From NCBI GenBank assembly GCA_947457085.1, contig CANGUS010000022.1:1-13371 (forward strand): a DNA stretch of 13,371 nucleotides, written 5' to 3'. Every line of letters starts with the position of its first letter. The first letter of the stretch is position 1. A model generated the notes under the pieces. That model was not told the DNA's origin, made no database searches, and saw only the letters and a list, made by a program, of their open reading frames with translations. The position numbers were made by a program, and so were the translations under genes. The stretch comes from Bacteroidota bacterium. GTDB taxonomy: Bacteria; Bacteroidota; Bacteroidia; Chitinophagales; Chitinophagaceae. Shown here piece by piece: positions 1-7,636 of the stretch.

Positions 1-912
1 CCTATTCAATGGGGCTTGCCTTTTTCAATTTCTTTTGAGCCAACCACCTCTTGCAATTTACGTTGTCCCGAATGTCCTAGTGGATTAAGAGCGTTTACTC
101 GTCCAATCGGCATGTTGGAAAAAGATTTTTTTAGAAAAACAATTGATGAGATTCACAAAGACCTACTGTATTTGATATTTTATTTTCAAGGGGAACCATA
201 TTTAAATCCTGATTTTTTAGAAATGGTGAAATATGCTGCGGCAAAAAAAATTTATACAGCCACCAGTACCAATGCACATTATCTAAATGACGAGAATGCA
301 CGAAAAACAATAGAGTCTGGTTTGGATAGATTAATTATTTCAATTGATGGCACTACACAAGAAGTTTACCAGCAATATCGAATTGGCGGCAAGTTAGAAA
401 AAGTATTGGAAGGGGCTCGAAACATAGTGAAGTGGAAGAAACAAATGAACTCAAAAACACCGTATGTTTTTTTTCAGTTTTTGGTGGTGAAACCCAATGA
501 ACATCAAATAGAAGATGTCAAAAAACTAGCCGAAGAGATTGGGGTAGATGGTGTGCGTTATAAAACGGCACAGGTGTATGATTTTGAAAATGGGAATCCT
601 TTAATTCCTTCGATTGATAAATATGCACGTTATAAAAAACAAGCCAATGGGAAATATGTCATTAAAAATTCGTTGGATAATAATTGTTGGAAGCTTTGGC
701 ATTCATGCGTTATTAGTTGGGATGGGTTAGTAGTTCCTTGTTGTTTCGATAAAGATGCCGACTATCAATTGGGTGATTTAAAGAAAGATAATTTTGCAAG
801 CATTTGGCAAGATGATAACTACAAGCAGTTTCGTAAAAAGCTATTGACTGGTAGAAAAAATATTGAAATTTGTGCCAACTGCAGTGAAGGAACTAAAGTT
901 TGGAGTGAGTAA
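1..912 (+). CDS. Radical SAM/SPASM domain protein (5' end outside window)
   Basis: The frame is open from base 1, so the gene starts upstream; the TTG at 16 lies inside the coding sequence and is probably not the start. Counting from the first codon in the window, the radical SAM 4Fe-4S motif CxxxCxxC is at residues 18, 22 and 25 (CNLRCPEC), preceded by the beta-strand FSISFEPTTS typical of the family. Downstream are a GEP-type segment (FQGEPYLNP) and a strand ending in SIDG, both usual in the SAM-binding barrel. The C-terminus has a SPASM/twitch-like cysteine set at about 229, 236, 247, 248, 291 and 294, including VPCC and CANC, which should bind one or more extra Fe-S clusters. Such proteins modify peptides, sugars or small molecules by radical chemistry. 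The substrate cannot be told here: no precursor peptide or partner enzyme is visible and the upstream context is missing. The family call is firm; the specific role is unknown. Confidence 0.9.
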   Translation, partial: PIQWGLPFSISFEPTTSCNLRCPECPSGLRAFTRPIGMLEKDFFRKTIDEIHKDLLYLIFYFQGEPYLNPDFLEMVKYAAAKKIYTATSTNAHYLNDENARKTIESGLDRLIISIDGTTQEVYQQYRIGGKLEKVLEGARNIVKWKKQMNSKTPYVFFQFLVVKPNEHQIEDVKKLAEEIGVDGVRYKTAQVYDFENGNPLIPSIDKYARYKKQANGKYVIKNSLDNNCWKLWHSCVISWDGLVVPCCFDKDADYQLGDLKKDNFASIWQDDNYKQFRKKLLTGRKNIEICANCSEGTKVWSE

Positions 913-929
913 TCTGGTTTTACATACAA

Positions 930-959
930 TTTGGTTTCAATAAAAATATATTATCTTAG
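930..959 (+). promoter_or_regulatory. Candidate promoter of the lipocalin-like lipoprotein gene
   Basis: TTTG at 930-933 and TATCTTAG at 952-959 are 18 bp apart. They resemble the Bacteroidota sigma-A pair, -33 TTTG and -7 TAnnTTTG, with one mismatch in the -7 element. The expected transcript start would fall near 964-967, giving a leader of about 17 nt before the ATG at 983. This is a pattern match only. Confidence 0.4.
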
Positions 960-982
960 TACGCAGTTTTAAATAATAGAAA

Positions 983-1435
983 ATGATAGAAAAGAAAAAC
1001 ACGAGACAATTCTTCAGCTTACTTCTCATTTTAATTTCAAGCATTTCTTGTAATAAAAATAATGTACTTCAAAAATCAAAAAAAGAATTATTGACACAAA
1101 AAAAATGGAAACTTATTGATAATAGACAAAAGCTTCCCAATGGTTCTTGGAGCAGTTTATTTCCTTTTATGGATAGTTGCAGGATAAATGATATTTATAA
1201 TTATTCTCCAAATTTTAATTATTCTGTTGATGAAGGTATCTCTAAGTGTAATGCAAATGATAGTCAAACAGTGGTAAGTGGAAGTTGGAGTTTTCAAAAT
1301 AATGAAACAGAAATTTTAGTACTTGGAACTAAACTTCAAACTATCATTTTATTAACTGAAGATACTTTAAAGCATACTGTAATAATGCCAGTTGGTTGGA
1401 GTTCAGAAATTTACGAGATGACTTACATTCATTGA
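983..1435 (+). CDS. Small lipocalin-like lipoprotein
   Basis: A 150-residue protein with a basic N-terminus (MIEKKNTR), a hydrophobic stretch FFSLLLILISS and a lipobox-like SISC, so Cys23 is the probable lipidated residue. The mature part starts with a short polar linker. It then follows the pattern of the lipocalin-like domain of Bacteroidota lipoproteins (Pfam Lipocalin_4 type): a W-K-L strand near 42-44, a Cys followed by N-D-x-Y, a DEGISKC segment, a GSWSF strand and a late ILLTEDTL strand. The two core cysteines could form a disulphide in the periplasm. The ligand is unknown and the domain may simply be a small beta-barrel. It is about 70 bp from the radical SAM gene with its own candidate promoter, so it need not be co-transcribed. 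The lipoprotein call is good; the domain call is by pattern only. Confidence 0.75.
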   Translation: MIEKKNTRQFFSLLLILISSISCNKNNVLQKSKKELLTQKKWKLIDNRQKLPNGSWSSLFPFMDSCRINDIYNYSPNFNYSVDEGISKCNANDSQTVVSGSWSFQNNETEILVLGTKLQTIILLTEDTLKHTVIMPVGWSSEIYEMTYIH

Positions 1436-1439
1436 AAAT

Positions 1440-1500
1440 GCTAAACAAAGTTATTTCGTTGAATGGTGCTAACGCCCAATAGTTCAATAACGTTTTAGGC
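1440..1500. repeat. Imperfect ~60-bp inverted repeat after the lipoprotein gene
   Basis: Five bases after the lipoprotein stop, GTTATT (1450-1455) pairs with AATAAC (1486-1491). Outside these arms, GCTAAAC (1440-1446) pairs imperfectly with GTTTTAGGC (1492-1500), and inside them GAA (1461-1463) can meet TTC (1483-1485). No T-run follows on the plus strand, so it is not a standard intrinsic terminator. It may be a 3' mRNA structure or a remnant of a recombination site; neither is proven. Confidence 0.35.
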
Positions 1501-1508
1501 CTCGACAC

Positions 1509-1537
1509 AAAAAAATAGCACCAATTTCTTGATGCTA
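1509..1537 (-). terminator. Intrinsic terminator of smc
   Basis: Read on the minus strand, TAGCATC (1537-1531), an 8-nt loop and GGTGCTA (1522-1516) form a 7-bp stem with one G-U pair. It is followed by seven T (1515-1509). It lies 28 nt past the smc stop codon, as expected for a Rho-independent terminator. Confidence 0.7.
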
Positions 1538-1564
1538 AATTTCAATCATACTTATTCAAAATTA

Positions 1565-4500
1565 CTAATTCAAACTTCTAAAATCAACCGGAACTAATTT
1601 ACTCACACCAGCTTCTTGCATGGTTACTCCATAAATAACGTCTACACTTGCCATTGTTTGTTTGTTGTGGGTCACGATAATGAATTGTGAGTTGTCTGAA
1701 AACTGACGAATCATTTTAGTGAATTTTCCTACATTGGCATCATCTAATGGCGCATCTACCTCATCTAAAATACAGAATGGAGCGGGCTTAATTAAGTAAA
1801 TCGCAAACAAGAAGGCTGCAGATGTAAGGGTTTTTTCTCCACCCGAAAGTTGTGTAATCGTACTTGGTTTTTTACCTTTTGGTTGTGCATAAATTTCTAT
1901 CGTAGTATCTGCTAAATTTTCTGGGTCTACCAATTTCATATCACACATATCATCTTGTGTAAATAGGGCATGAAATACATCAATAAAGTTTGCTTTCACT
2001 CTGTCAAATGTTTCTTTGAACTTCTGATTGGCAGTTGTCTCTACCTCTTCAATTGTTCTTAATAGACTATCTTTGGCATTATTTAAATCCGATTTTTGTT
2101 CTTGTATAAAATCGTGTCGGCCTTTCATTTCTCTAAATGCCTCCATCGCCATAGGGTTTACTTCGCCTAAATTATCGATTCGTTTTTTAAGTTTTTCAAC
2201 TTCAATTGTAAGTTCATCGATGCTTGTTTCTCCTGTACGAGGTTGTTTCAAAACTTCATCTAAATCAATTTTAAACTCTACATGTAAACGCTCTTTCATA
2301 GAAGCCAATTGCAATTTCATATCTGTCAATTTATCCTTGATGAAAGTGAGCTGCGTTTCGCTTTGTTCTTTTTCGCGTCTGGTTTTGTTAAGCTCTGTGT
2401 CTTTTTCAGCTATTTGATTTCTGAAAACATAAAATGCTTGATCTTTTTCATTCAAGACTTTTTCATTCACTTCTTTCTCTTGTAAAGAGGTATATAATTT
2501 TTCTTCGAATTGTTTTAATTGAGATTGCGTTTCGGCTAATTTTACTTCAGTTTCACTCAATTGAACATGGCTCAATTTTATTTTTGTATCTAAATCTACC
2601 AACTGCGTATCTCGAATAGCACGCTCATTTTTGATTTCATTGATTCTGCTTTGTTGACGCGCTAATACAATATTGTGTTGGTTGTATTCTTCATTGGTTT
2701 TGTTGTAATCTGCTTCTGCACTCGAAAACTTTTCTTGGCTTTGTTGCAAATTTCCAAATACCAATGTCATTTGAGATTTCATTTCGGTATGCAATTGCAT
2801 CGTATCTGAAATCGAATTTTTAGTATGTTCTAATTGCTCTTGCAATTGAATAATTCTACTTTTAGAAGAAAGCGTTTGTTGATTAAAGTTTTCAATTCGA
2901 TGTTCTGTTTGAATTAACAAATTTTGAGTTCTATTCAATTCTTCTTTAACTCGATTTACTTGGTTTTCTTTGATTTCTTGGTTGTATCCTACGATCTCAT
3001 TTTGTGTATCAGCAATCGTTTTTTTAATATCGCTAACTGCCTCATGTAATGATTTGATTTCATCATTTAATTTATCTAATCGCTGATTACGTCCTATTTT
3101 ATTTCCTTCAAAAATGCCTACTGATCCACCTACAATGCTGTGTTCGGCTTTAAAACCCGTGCCATCTTTTTGTAATAAAACGGTTTTTTCATCATTGTTA
3201 CTGGCATGTATGTTTTCGGTAATAAATACATCTTGTAAAAGGTGTGCCAATAGGGTGGCATATTTTTCATCATATTGCACCACATCCAATGCGCGAGTAC
3301 AATATTCTGGAGTAGAGATGGTATTGGTTTTTTGTTGAATGTCTGATAAAATGAAGAAACCTGCTTTTCCTTTTTTATTATCTTTCAATAAATTGATCGC
3401 ATCGTACGCATGTTGTGGCGTTTCTACTACATAATAATTTAAGTATTTATCTAAGTAACTTTCTACACAAGTTCGGTAATCATCTTTTACATTAAATAAT
3501 TCTGATAGCAACATGGAGTTGTGATTCCAAGCAGCATTTTTGTTTAAATATTTAATACTGTCAGGGTATCCTTCTAAACTATCTACTAATGATTTTAATA
3601 AATTAAATTCGTTTTGTTTTGAATCTAATTTTCTGTTTTCTTCAAATTGTTTTACTCTCAATTCTTCAATATGAGCTTGCGACGAAAGTAATTTTTGAGT
3701 GGCTTCTTCTTGTTTTTTTAATAAAGAAGTTTGCAATAAGTTTTTTTCTTCGAGCTCAGTATTTAATTGTTTTTTTTGCGATTCTTGTTTCTCAATTTCT
3801 TCAGCACGTTTTTCATTTTCTTCTTCTAATTGTTGAATCGTACGCTGTTGGTTATTGATATTATTTTCAGCAATAGCAACATTTTTCTCCGCATCAAATT
3901 GTTTAATTTGTAATTGTTGGTGTTCTGTCCTTAATTTATCTAAAGTAGATTTTTGTTCGTCATAAATGCTTCTTTTTTCATCTAAATTAGCTCTCAATTC
4001 CTCTAATTTTTCTTTAAAGGTTTCTAGCGTTTCTTCTTCAGCTACTAATTTTTCTGCTGCATCTTTAGTTGCTTTTTGTAAAATATCAGTCTGTGTTTTG
4101 CTTTCTTCTATTGCAAGTTGAATATTGCTTGTTAATTGGTTTAAATGTTCAATTCGCTGACTAGATAGGTTTTTGTCATTTTCTAAACTGCGCAATTGTC
4201 CTACTAATTCATTGAATGCTTTTTGCAAATGGTGTAATTCTTCTTCTCGTTTAGTTAATTCTAATTTTTGAGACTCCAATTCAGCACCATCTTTGGCAAG
4301 CATCGTTTCTAAAGCTAAAATTTTATCAACTTCATGCTGTTGCTGTGTATTTAATTCTTGGTAAGAAGAGTTGAAATCTTCTAAAGAAGCTTTTACAAAC
4401 TCAACACTTACTTCTTTATATTCACTTTTAATGGCATGGTATCTTTCAGCTTTTTTAGCTTGACTTTCAAGTGTTCTTAAGTTATTTGATATTTCAAACA

Positions 4501-5083
4501 ATAAGTCTTCTATGCGATTTAAATCTTGTTCAGTTAAATCAAGTTTTTGTTTGGCTTCTTTTTTTCTAGTTTTATAAATAGATATTCCAGCAGCTTGTTC
4601 CAACATCCTACGACGGCTGTTTTCTTTATCTTTGATAATATCATCCACCATACCCAATTCAATAATTGAATAACTATCAGAAGTAACACCCGTATCCATA
4701 AATAAATTGGTGATGTCTTTCAAACGGCAGGTTACATCATTTAGTCGGTATTCACTCTCCCCATTTTTGTAGTACTTTCTTGAAATGGTTACCGTGTTAA
4801 ATTCAGTAGGGAGTAGATTTTTGGTATTCTCAAATGTTAGAGATACTTCTGCCAATCCAGAACCATTTCTTGTTTTAGAACCATTAAATACCAAATCTTC
4901 AAGATTGTCAGAGCGCAATGATTTTATTTTATGTTCTCCAATTACCCAACGAATGGCATCTACAATATTCGATTTGCCACAGCCGTTTGGGCCCACTATT
5001 CCTGTTATCTGATTATCTAAATTAATAATTGTTTTATCTGCAAAGCTTTTAAAGCCTTTAATTTCTAATGATTTTAGTCTCAC
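1565..5083 (-). CDS. smc: Chromosome segregation ATPase SMC
   Basis: The 1172-residue length matches bacterial SMC. The N-terminal ATPase half has MRLKSLEIKGFKSF and a Walker A at residues 31-38 (GPNGCGKS). Two long Glu/Lys/Gln-rich coiled coils flank a hinge at about 505-660, which contains the GKAGFFILSD strand and a GGSVG turn. The C-terminal half has the ABC signature LSGGEK at 1079-1084, Walker B ending in D1107-E1108 (FCILDE), the D-loop region VDAPLDD and the H-loop IVTHN. SMC dimers act with ScpA and ScpB as condensin, extruding DNA loops and resolving sister origins; neither partner gene is in the window. The start is GTG at 5083, fixed by an in-frame stop three codons upstream (TAG, AAA, CAC, then GTG). 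All key residues are present and there is no frameshift. The gene stands alone, with its own terminator downstream and a 356-bp gap upstream. Confidence 0.98.
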   Translation of the reverse strand: MRLKSLEIKGFKSFADKTIINLDNQITGIVGPNGCGKSNIVDAIRWVIGEHKIKSLRSDNLEDLVFNGSKTRNGSGLAEVSLTFENTKNLLPTEFNTVTISRKYYKNGESEYRLNDVTCRLKDITNLFMDTGVTSDSYSIIELGMVDDIIKDKENSRRRMLEQAAGISIYKTRKKEAKQKLDLTEQDLNRIEDLLFEISNNLRTLESQAKKAERYHAIKSEYKEVSVEFVKASLEDFNSSYQELNTQQQHEVDKILALETMLAKDGAELESQKLELTKREEELHHLQKAFNELVGQLRSLENDKNLSSQRIEHLNQLTSNIQLAIEESKTQTDILQKATKDAAEKLVAEEETLETFKEKLEELRANLDEKRSIYDEQKSTLDKLRTEHQQLQIKQFDAEKNVAIAENNINNQQRTIQQLEEENEKRAEEIEKQESQKKQLNTELEEKNLLQTSLLKKQEEATQKLLSSQAHIEELRVKQFEENRKLDSKQNEFNLLKSLVDSLEGYPDSIKYLNKNAAWNHNSMLLSELFNVKDDYRTCVESYLDKYLNYYVVETPQHAYDAINLLKDNKKGKAGFFILSDIQQKTNTISTPEYCTRALDVVQYDEKYATLLAHLLQDVFITENIHASNNDEKTVLLQKDGTGFKAEHSIVGGSVGIFEGNKIGRNQRLDKLNDEIKSLHEAVSDIKKTIADTQNEIVGYNQEIKENQVNRVKEELNRTQNLLIQTEHRIENFNQQTLSSKSRIIQLQEQLEHTKNSISDTMQLHTEMKSQMTLVFGNLQQSQEKFSSAEADYNKTNEEYNQHNIVLARQQSRINEIKNERAIRDTQLVDLDTKIKLSHVQLSETEVKLAETQSQLKQFEEKLYTSLQEKEVNEKVLNEKDQAFYVFRNQIAEKDTELNKTRREKEQSETQLTFIKDKLTDMKLQLASMKERLHVEFKIDLDEVLKQPRTGETSIDELTIEVEKLKKRIDNLGEVNPMAMEAFREMKGRHDFIQEQKSDLNNAKDSLLRTIEEVETTANQKFKETFDRVKANFIDVFHALFTQDDMCDMKLVDPENLADTTIEIYAQPKGKKPSTITQLSGGEKTLTSAAFLFAIYLIKPAPFCILDEVDAPLDDANVGKFTKMIRQFSDNSQFIIVTHNKQTMASVDVIYGVTMQEAGVSKLVPVDFRSLN

Positions 5084-5179
5084 GTGTTTCTAAATTTATT
5101 TAAAAATGGAGCGTGAAGATAAGAGTTGAAATCTTTTTTAAAAGAAGGCTGAATATCTCGTTTTAGGCTATGAACAAGG

Positions 5180-5188
5180 TGTGGATAA
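5180..5188 (-). promoter_or_regulatory. Consensus DnaA box (TGTGGATAA)
   Basis: The nonamer is the exact reverse complement of TTATCCACA, the high-affinity DnaA-binding site. A related sequence, CTTTCCACC on the minus strand (5191-5199), follows closely. The site is about 95 bp upstream of the smc start. DnaA could regulate smc from here, or the site could belong to an origin-like cluster, or it may be chance. The sequence match is certain; the function is not. Confidence 0.45.
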
Positions 5189-5362
5189 CTGGTGGAAAGC
5201 GTTCTTTTTGTTCCCAAATGAAGTGTTCAGTTCGTAGAAAAACAGTTGATTGAGCGAATTGGTCGTTTATCTAAAAAAATGCTTTCATAAAATGATTTAT
5301 AAGAATGTAGAATTTTCGTGTTTGTGATGAATGAAAAAATGAACGTTTAATGTACTATGTTT

Positions 5363-5396
5363 AAAAAAAAGCACTCGATGAATCCGAGTGCTTTTT
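5363..5396 (-). terminator. Intrinsic terminator of paaZ, possibly bidirectional
   Basis: GCACTCG (5371-5377) and CGAGTGC (5385-5391) form a 7-bp GC-containing stem around a 7-nt loop, extended by A-T pairs. On the minus strand the hairpin is followed by eight T (complement of 5370-5363). It starts about 44 nt past the paaZ stop. Five T follow on the plus strand, so it may also stop antisense transcription. Confidence 0.9.
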
Positions 5397-5439
5397 ATAT
5401 TACCAATCAAAATGATGGAATGTTTTACCTAATATTATT

Positions 5440-7488
5440 TTAAATCTTAACCATGGTTAAAATAGTAGCTACGCCCACAATTGGTTCATCAGTTTCATCT
5501 AAAATTTCCACCAACCATTTTACAATCCCTTTTGGGATATCGTTTTCATCTTTAGTTTCTGAGGGTAATTTTTCTTTACATGTAAATCGAACTTGAACAG
5601 AGGTGCCTGGATAAACGGGTTTCGTAAATCGAAGTTCATCAATACCATAATTTAATAAAACAGGATTGATTTCATAGCTGTCAACAAATAAACCAGCTGC
5701 AACAGAGATGATAAAATATCCATGAGCCACTTGATGTGTAAACATGGTGCCGTCAAAATTTGTTTCTTGATTGTGCGCATAAAAGTGATCCCCACTTAAG
5801 TCGGCAAATTTGTCTATATCTTCAGATGTAATGAGTCGTTTTTCTGTAATTAATTGATCTCCTACTTTTAATTCATTGAAATGTTTTTTGAATGGATGGA
5901 TGCCCTCAATATTTCCTTTAGCTCCTTGCTGATAAACATTTGTAATGGCAGTTAACATGGTAGGAGATCCTTGCACTGCAGTACGTTGCATATAATGAAG
6001 TACTCCACGTTTACCTCCCATTTCTTCACCACCACCAGCTCTACCAGGTCCACCATGAACGAGCATTGGCAAAGGCGAACCATGTCCTGTACTTTCTTTT
6101 GCTGATTCTCTGTTAATTACTAAAATTCTACCATGCATTGAAGCGGCTCCTAAAACAAAATCTTGCGCAACTTGGTGGTCGTTGGTAGCAATACTACAAA
6201 CCAAAGATCCTTTGCCCATACGCACTAATTCAATGGCGTCATCCATTGATTGGTATGGTATAATAGTAGACACGGGTCCGAAAGCTTCGATGTTATGGCA
6301 AGCTAATTTTTCAAATGGCGCATCGTTGTAAAAAACAATCGGACTCATAAATGCACCTTTGTTTTTGTCGGCACCTTTTACTTCAAAATTATCGATGCTG
6401 CCAATCACTATTTCGTGTTCTGCACTAATTTCTTTTACTTTTTCTAATACATCAGTTCGTTGAACCAAACCGGCTAATGGGCCCATTTTTACCCCTTCTA
6501 CACTCGGGTCTCCAATGGTTGTAGAAAGCAATCTTTGGCCTAGCGCTATTTTTACATCTTCAACTAAATTTTCAGGAACCATAATTCTGCGCACTGCTGT
6601 ACATTTTTGGCCTGCTTTCGTTGTAATTTCTCTAGCAACCTCTTTTATAAATAAATCAAACTCAGGCATGTCAGGTTTTACATCTTCCCCTAAAACACAA
6701 GAGTTTAAACTATCGGCTTCCATGGTAAAGTGTACCGCTTGTTCAACTAATTTTGGATGCGATTTTAATTTTTTCCCAGTTTCTGCACTTCCTGTAAATG
6801 TGACAATATCTTGGGTTTGCACAAAATCTAAAATGCCTCTTGCACTTCCACAAATTAATTGCAATGCGCCCTCAGGTAAAATATTGGATGCTATAATTTC
6901 TTTAAACACAGCTTCTGTCAAATAAGAAGTAATGGTTGCAGGTTTTACTATGGCAGGCACACCCGCTAATAAATTGACTGCAATTTTTTCTAACATACCC
7001 CAAACAGGGAAGTTGAATGCATTGATATGAATGGCAACACCTTCTAAGGGTACCATAATATGTTGACCAATAAACGTATTGTTTTTAGAAATTTTAGCTA
7101 CATCGCCATCAACATAAAAGCGCTCGTTTCCAAACTGACGACGCAAGCTTGCGTTGGCAAATAAATTACCTATCCCACCTTCAATATCTACCCAACTATC
7201 TATTCTTGTAGCGCCCGTCATAGCACTAATTTTATAAAAATCTTCTTTTTTACTCAGTAAATGAAAAGCCAAGGCCTTCAACATTAAACCACGTTCATGA
7301 AATGTCATTTTACGCAATGCTCTACCGCCTTTTGATCGGCCATATTTCATCATTGAATCAAAATCTAATCCGTCAGAACCTGCAGAAAAAATGGCATCGC
7401 CGGTAATGGCATTAAACAATGTCTCGGATGGGTTTGAACTCTTAACCCACTTACCTTCTGCGTAATTTTCTAAAGCTATTAATGACAT
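5440..7488 (-). CDS. paaZ: PaaZ: oxepin-CoA hydrolase / semialdehyde dehydrogenase
   Basis: A 682-residue fusion, close to the 681 of E. coli PaaZ. The N-terminal ~530 residues are an aldehyde dehydrogenase: the INAFNFPVWGMLEK and KPAT segments, FTGSAETG for NAD(P), general base E257 (FTMEADSLN) and catalytic C296 (GQKCTAVRR), almost the same positions as E256/C295 of E. coli. The C-terminal part is an (R)-specific enoyl-CoA hydratase of the MaoC hotdog type with D567 and H572 in SGDHFYAHN. In aerobic phenylacetate catabolism the hydratase opens the oxepin-CoA ring and the dehydrogenase oxidises the resulting semialdehyde to 3-oxo-5,6-dehydrosuberyl-CoA in the cytoplasm. ATG 7488 is preferred over TTG 7494 (two codons upstream): it gives the usual MSL start and fits the TAnnTTTG element at 7506-7513. 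Other paa genes are absent from the window, so PaaZ works with enzymes encoded elsewhere or on a related CoA substrate. Confidence 0.95.
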   Translation of the reverse strand: MSLIALENYAEGKWVKSSNPSETLFNAITGDAIFSAGSDGLDFDSMMKYGRSKGGRALRKMTFHERGLMLKALAFHLLSKKEDFYKISAMTGATRIDSWVDIEGGIGNLFANASLRRQFGNERFYVDGDVAKISKNNTFIGQHIMVPLEGVAIHINAFNFPVWGMLEKIAVNLLAGVPAIVKPATITSYLTEAVFKEIIASNILPEGALQLICGSARGILDFVQTQDIVTFTGSAETGKKLKSHPKLVEQAVHFTMEADSLNSCVLGEDVKPDMPEFDLFIKEVAREITTKAGQKCTAVRRIMVPENLVEDVKIALGQRLLSTTIGDPSVEGVKMGPLAGLVQRTDVLEKVKEISAEHEIVIGSIDNFEVKGADKNKGAFMSPIVFYNDAPFEKLACHNIEAFGPVSTIIPYQSMDDAIELVRMGKGSLVCSIATNDHQVAQDFVLGAASMHGRILVINRESAKESTGHGSPLPMLVHGGPGRAGGGEEMGGKRGVLHYMQRTAVQGSPTMLTAITNVYQQGAKGNIEGIHPFKKHFNELKVGDQLITEKRLITSEDIDKFADLSGDHFYAHNQETNFDGTMFTHQVAHGYFIISVAAGLFVDSYEINPVLLNYGIDELRFTKPVYPGTSVQVRFTCKEKLPSETKDENDIPKGIVKWLVEILDETDEPIVGVATILTMVKI

Positions 7489-7505
7489 ATTCAATTATTT
7501 TTTGT

Positions 7506-7513
7506 CAAATATA
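7506..7513 (-). promoter_or_regulatory. -7 promoter element of paaZ (TATATTTG)
   Basis: On the minus strand this reads TATATTTG, a perfect match to the Bacteroidota -7 consensus TAnnTTTG. It ends 17 nt before the ATG at 7488, giving a leader of roughly 10-13 nt and leaving almost no leader for the alternative TTG start. No clear -33 TTTG is seen at the usual spacing. Confidence 0.5.
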
Positions 7514-7609
7514 ATACAGAATTTAGGATTTCATTTTTATATGATTAAACTAGTTTGGAATAGCAAAATGTATTTATAAAACAACGCGTAATTATGGTTT
7601 TTTATTTCT

Positions 7610-7617
7610 TATTTTTG
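7610..7617 (+). promoter_or_regulatory. -7 promoter element of the M42 peptidase gene (TATTTTTG)
   Basis: TATTTTTG matches TAnnTTTG exactly and lies 19 nt before the ATG at 7637, predicting a leader of about 13 nt. The -33 position is degenerate. Together with the minus-strand element at 7506-7513 it makes the 148-bp gap a back-to-back divergent promoter region. Confidence 0.5.
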
Positions 7618-7636
7618 GGAGATTAAATAATACAAA

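Larger units (their letters stand above)
5084..5439. other. 356-bp intergenic region upstream of smc
   Basis: The longest gap in the window, between the paaZ stop and the smc GTG start. It holds the paaZ terminator, a consensus DnaA box at 5180-5188 and two weaker DnaA-like nonamers (5114-5122 and 5267-5275, 7 of 9 bases each). The smc promoter should lie here, but I see no perfect TAnnTTTG element at a suitable distance on the minus strand. No ORF longer than about ten codons and no recognisable RNA gene was found on either strand. Confidence 0.6.

Noticed and set aside
16..912. TTG at 16 as the start of the radical SAM gene
   Set aside because: The frame is open through base 1 and the first codons already read like the body of the gene, so the true start is upstream of the window.
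1440..1500. Integron attC site
   Set aside because: The dyad has suitable size, but the 3' end reads GTTTTAGGC, not GTTRRRY, and the left end lacks a proper RYYYAAC; no integrase or cassette array is seen. Kept only as an inverted repeat.
2028..5012. Several plus-strand ORFs of 60-130 codons opposite smc
   Set aside because: They are antisense shadows: hydrophobic, Ser/Phe/Leu-rich translations of the coiled-coil coding strand with no domain, start signal or neighbours.
5200..5362. A small RNA gene on the plus strand ending at the 5366-5396 hairpin
   Set aside because: No TAnnTTTG promoter, conserved fold or recognisable RNA family was found in the stretch before the hairpin; the hairpin is explained as the paaZ terminator.
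6515..6925. Plus-strand 136-codon ORF opposite paaZ
   Set aside because: It covers the catalytic part of the aldehyde dehydrogenase on the opposite strand and shows no motif of its own.
7489..7494. TTG at 7494 as the paaZ start
   Set aside because: ATG 7488 gives a standard N-terminus and leaves a sensible distance from the TAnnTTTG element; TTG would leave almost no leader.
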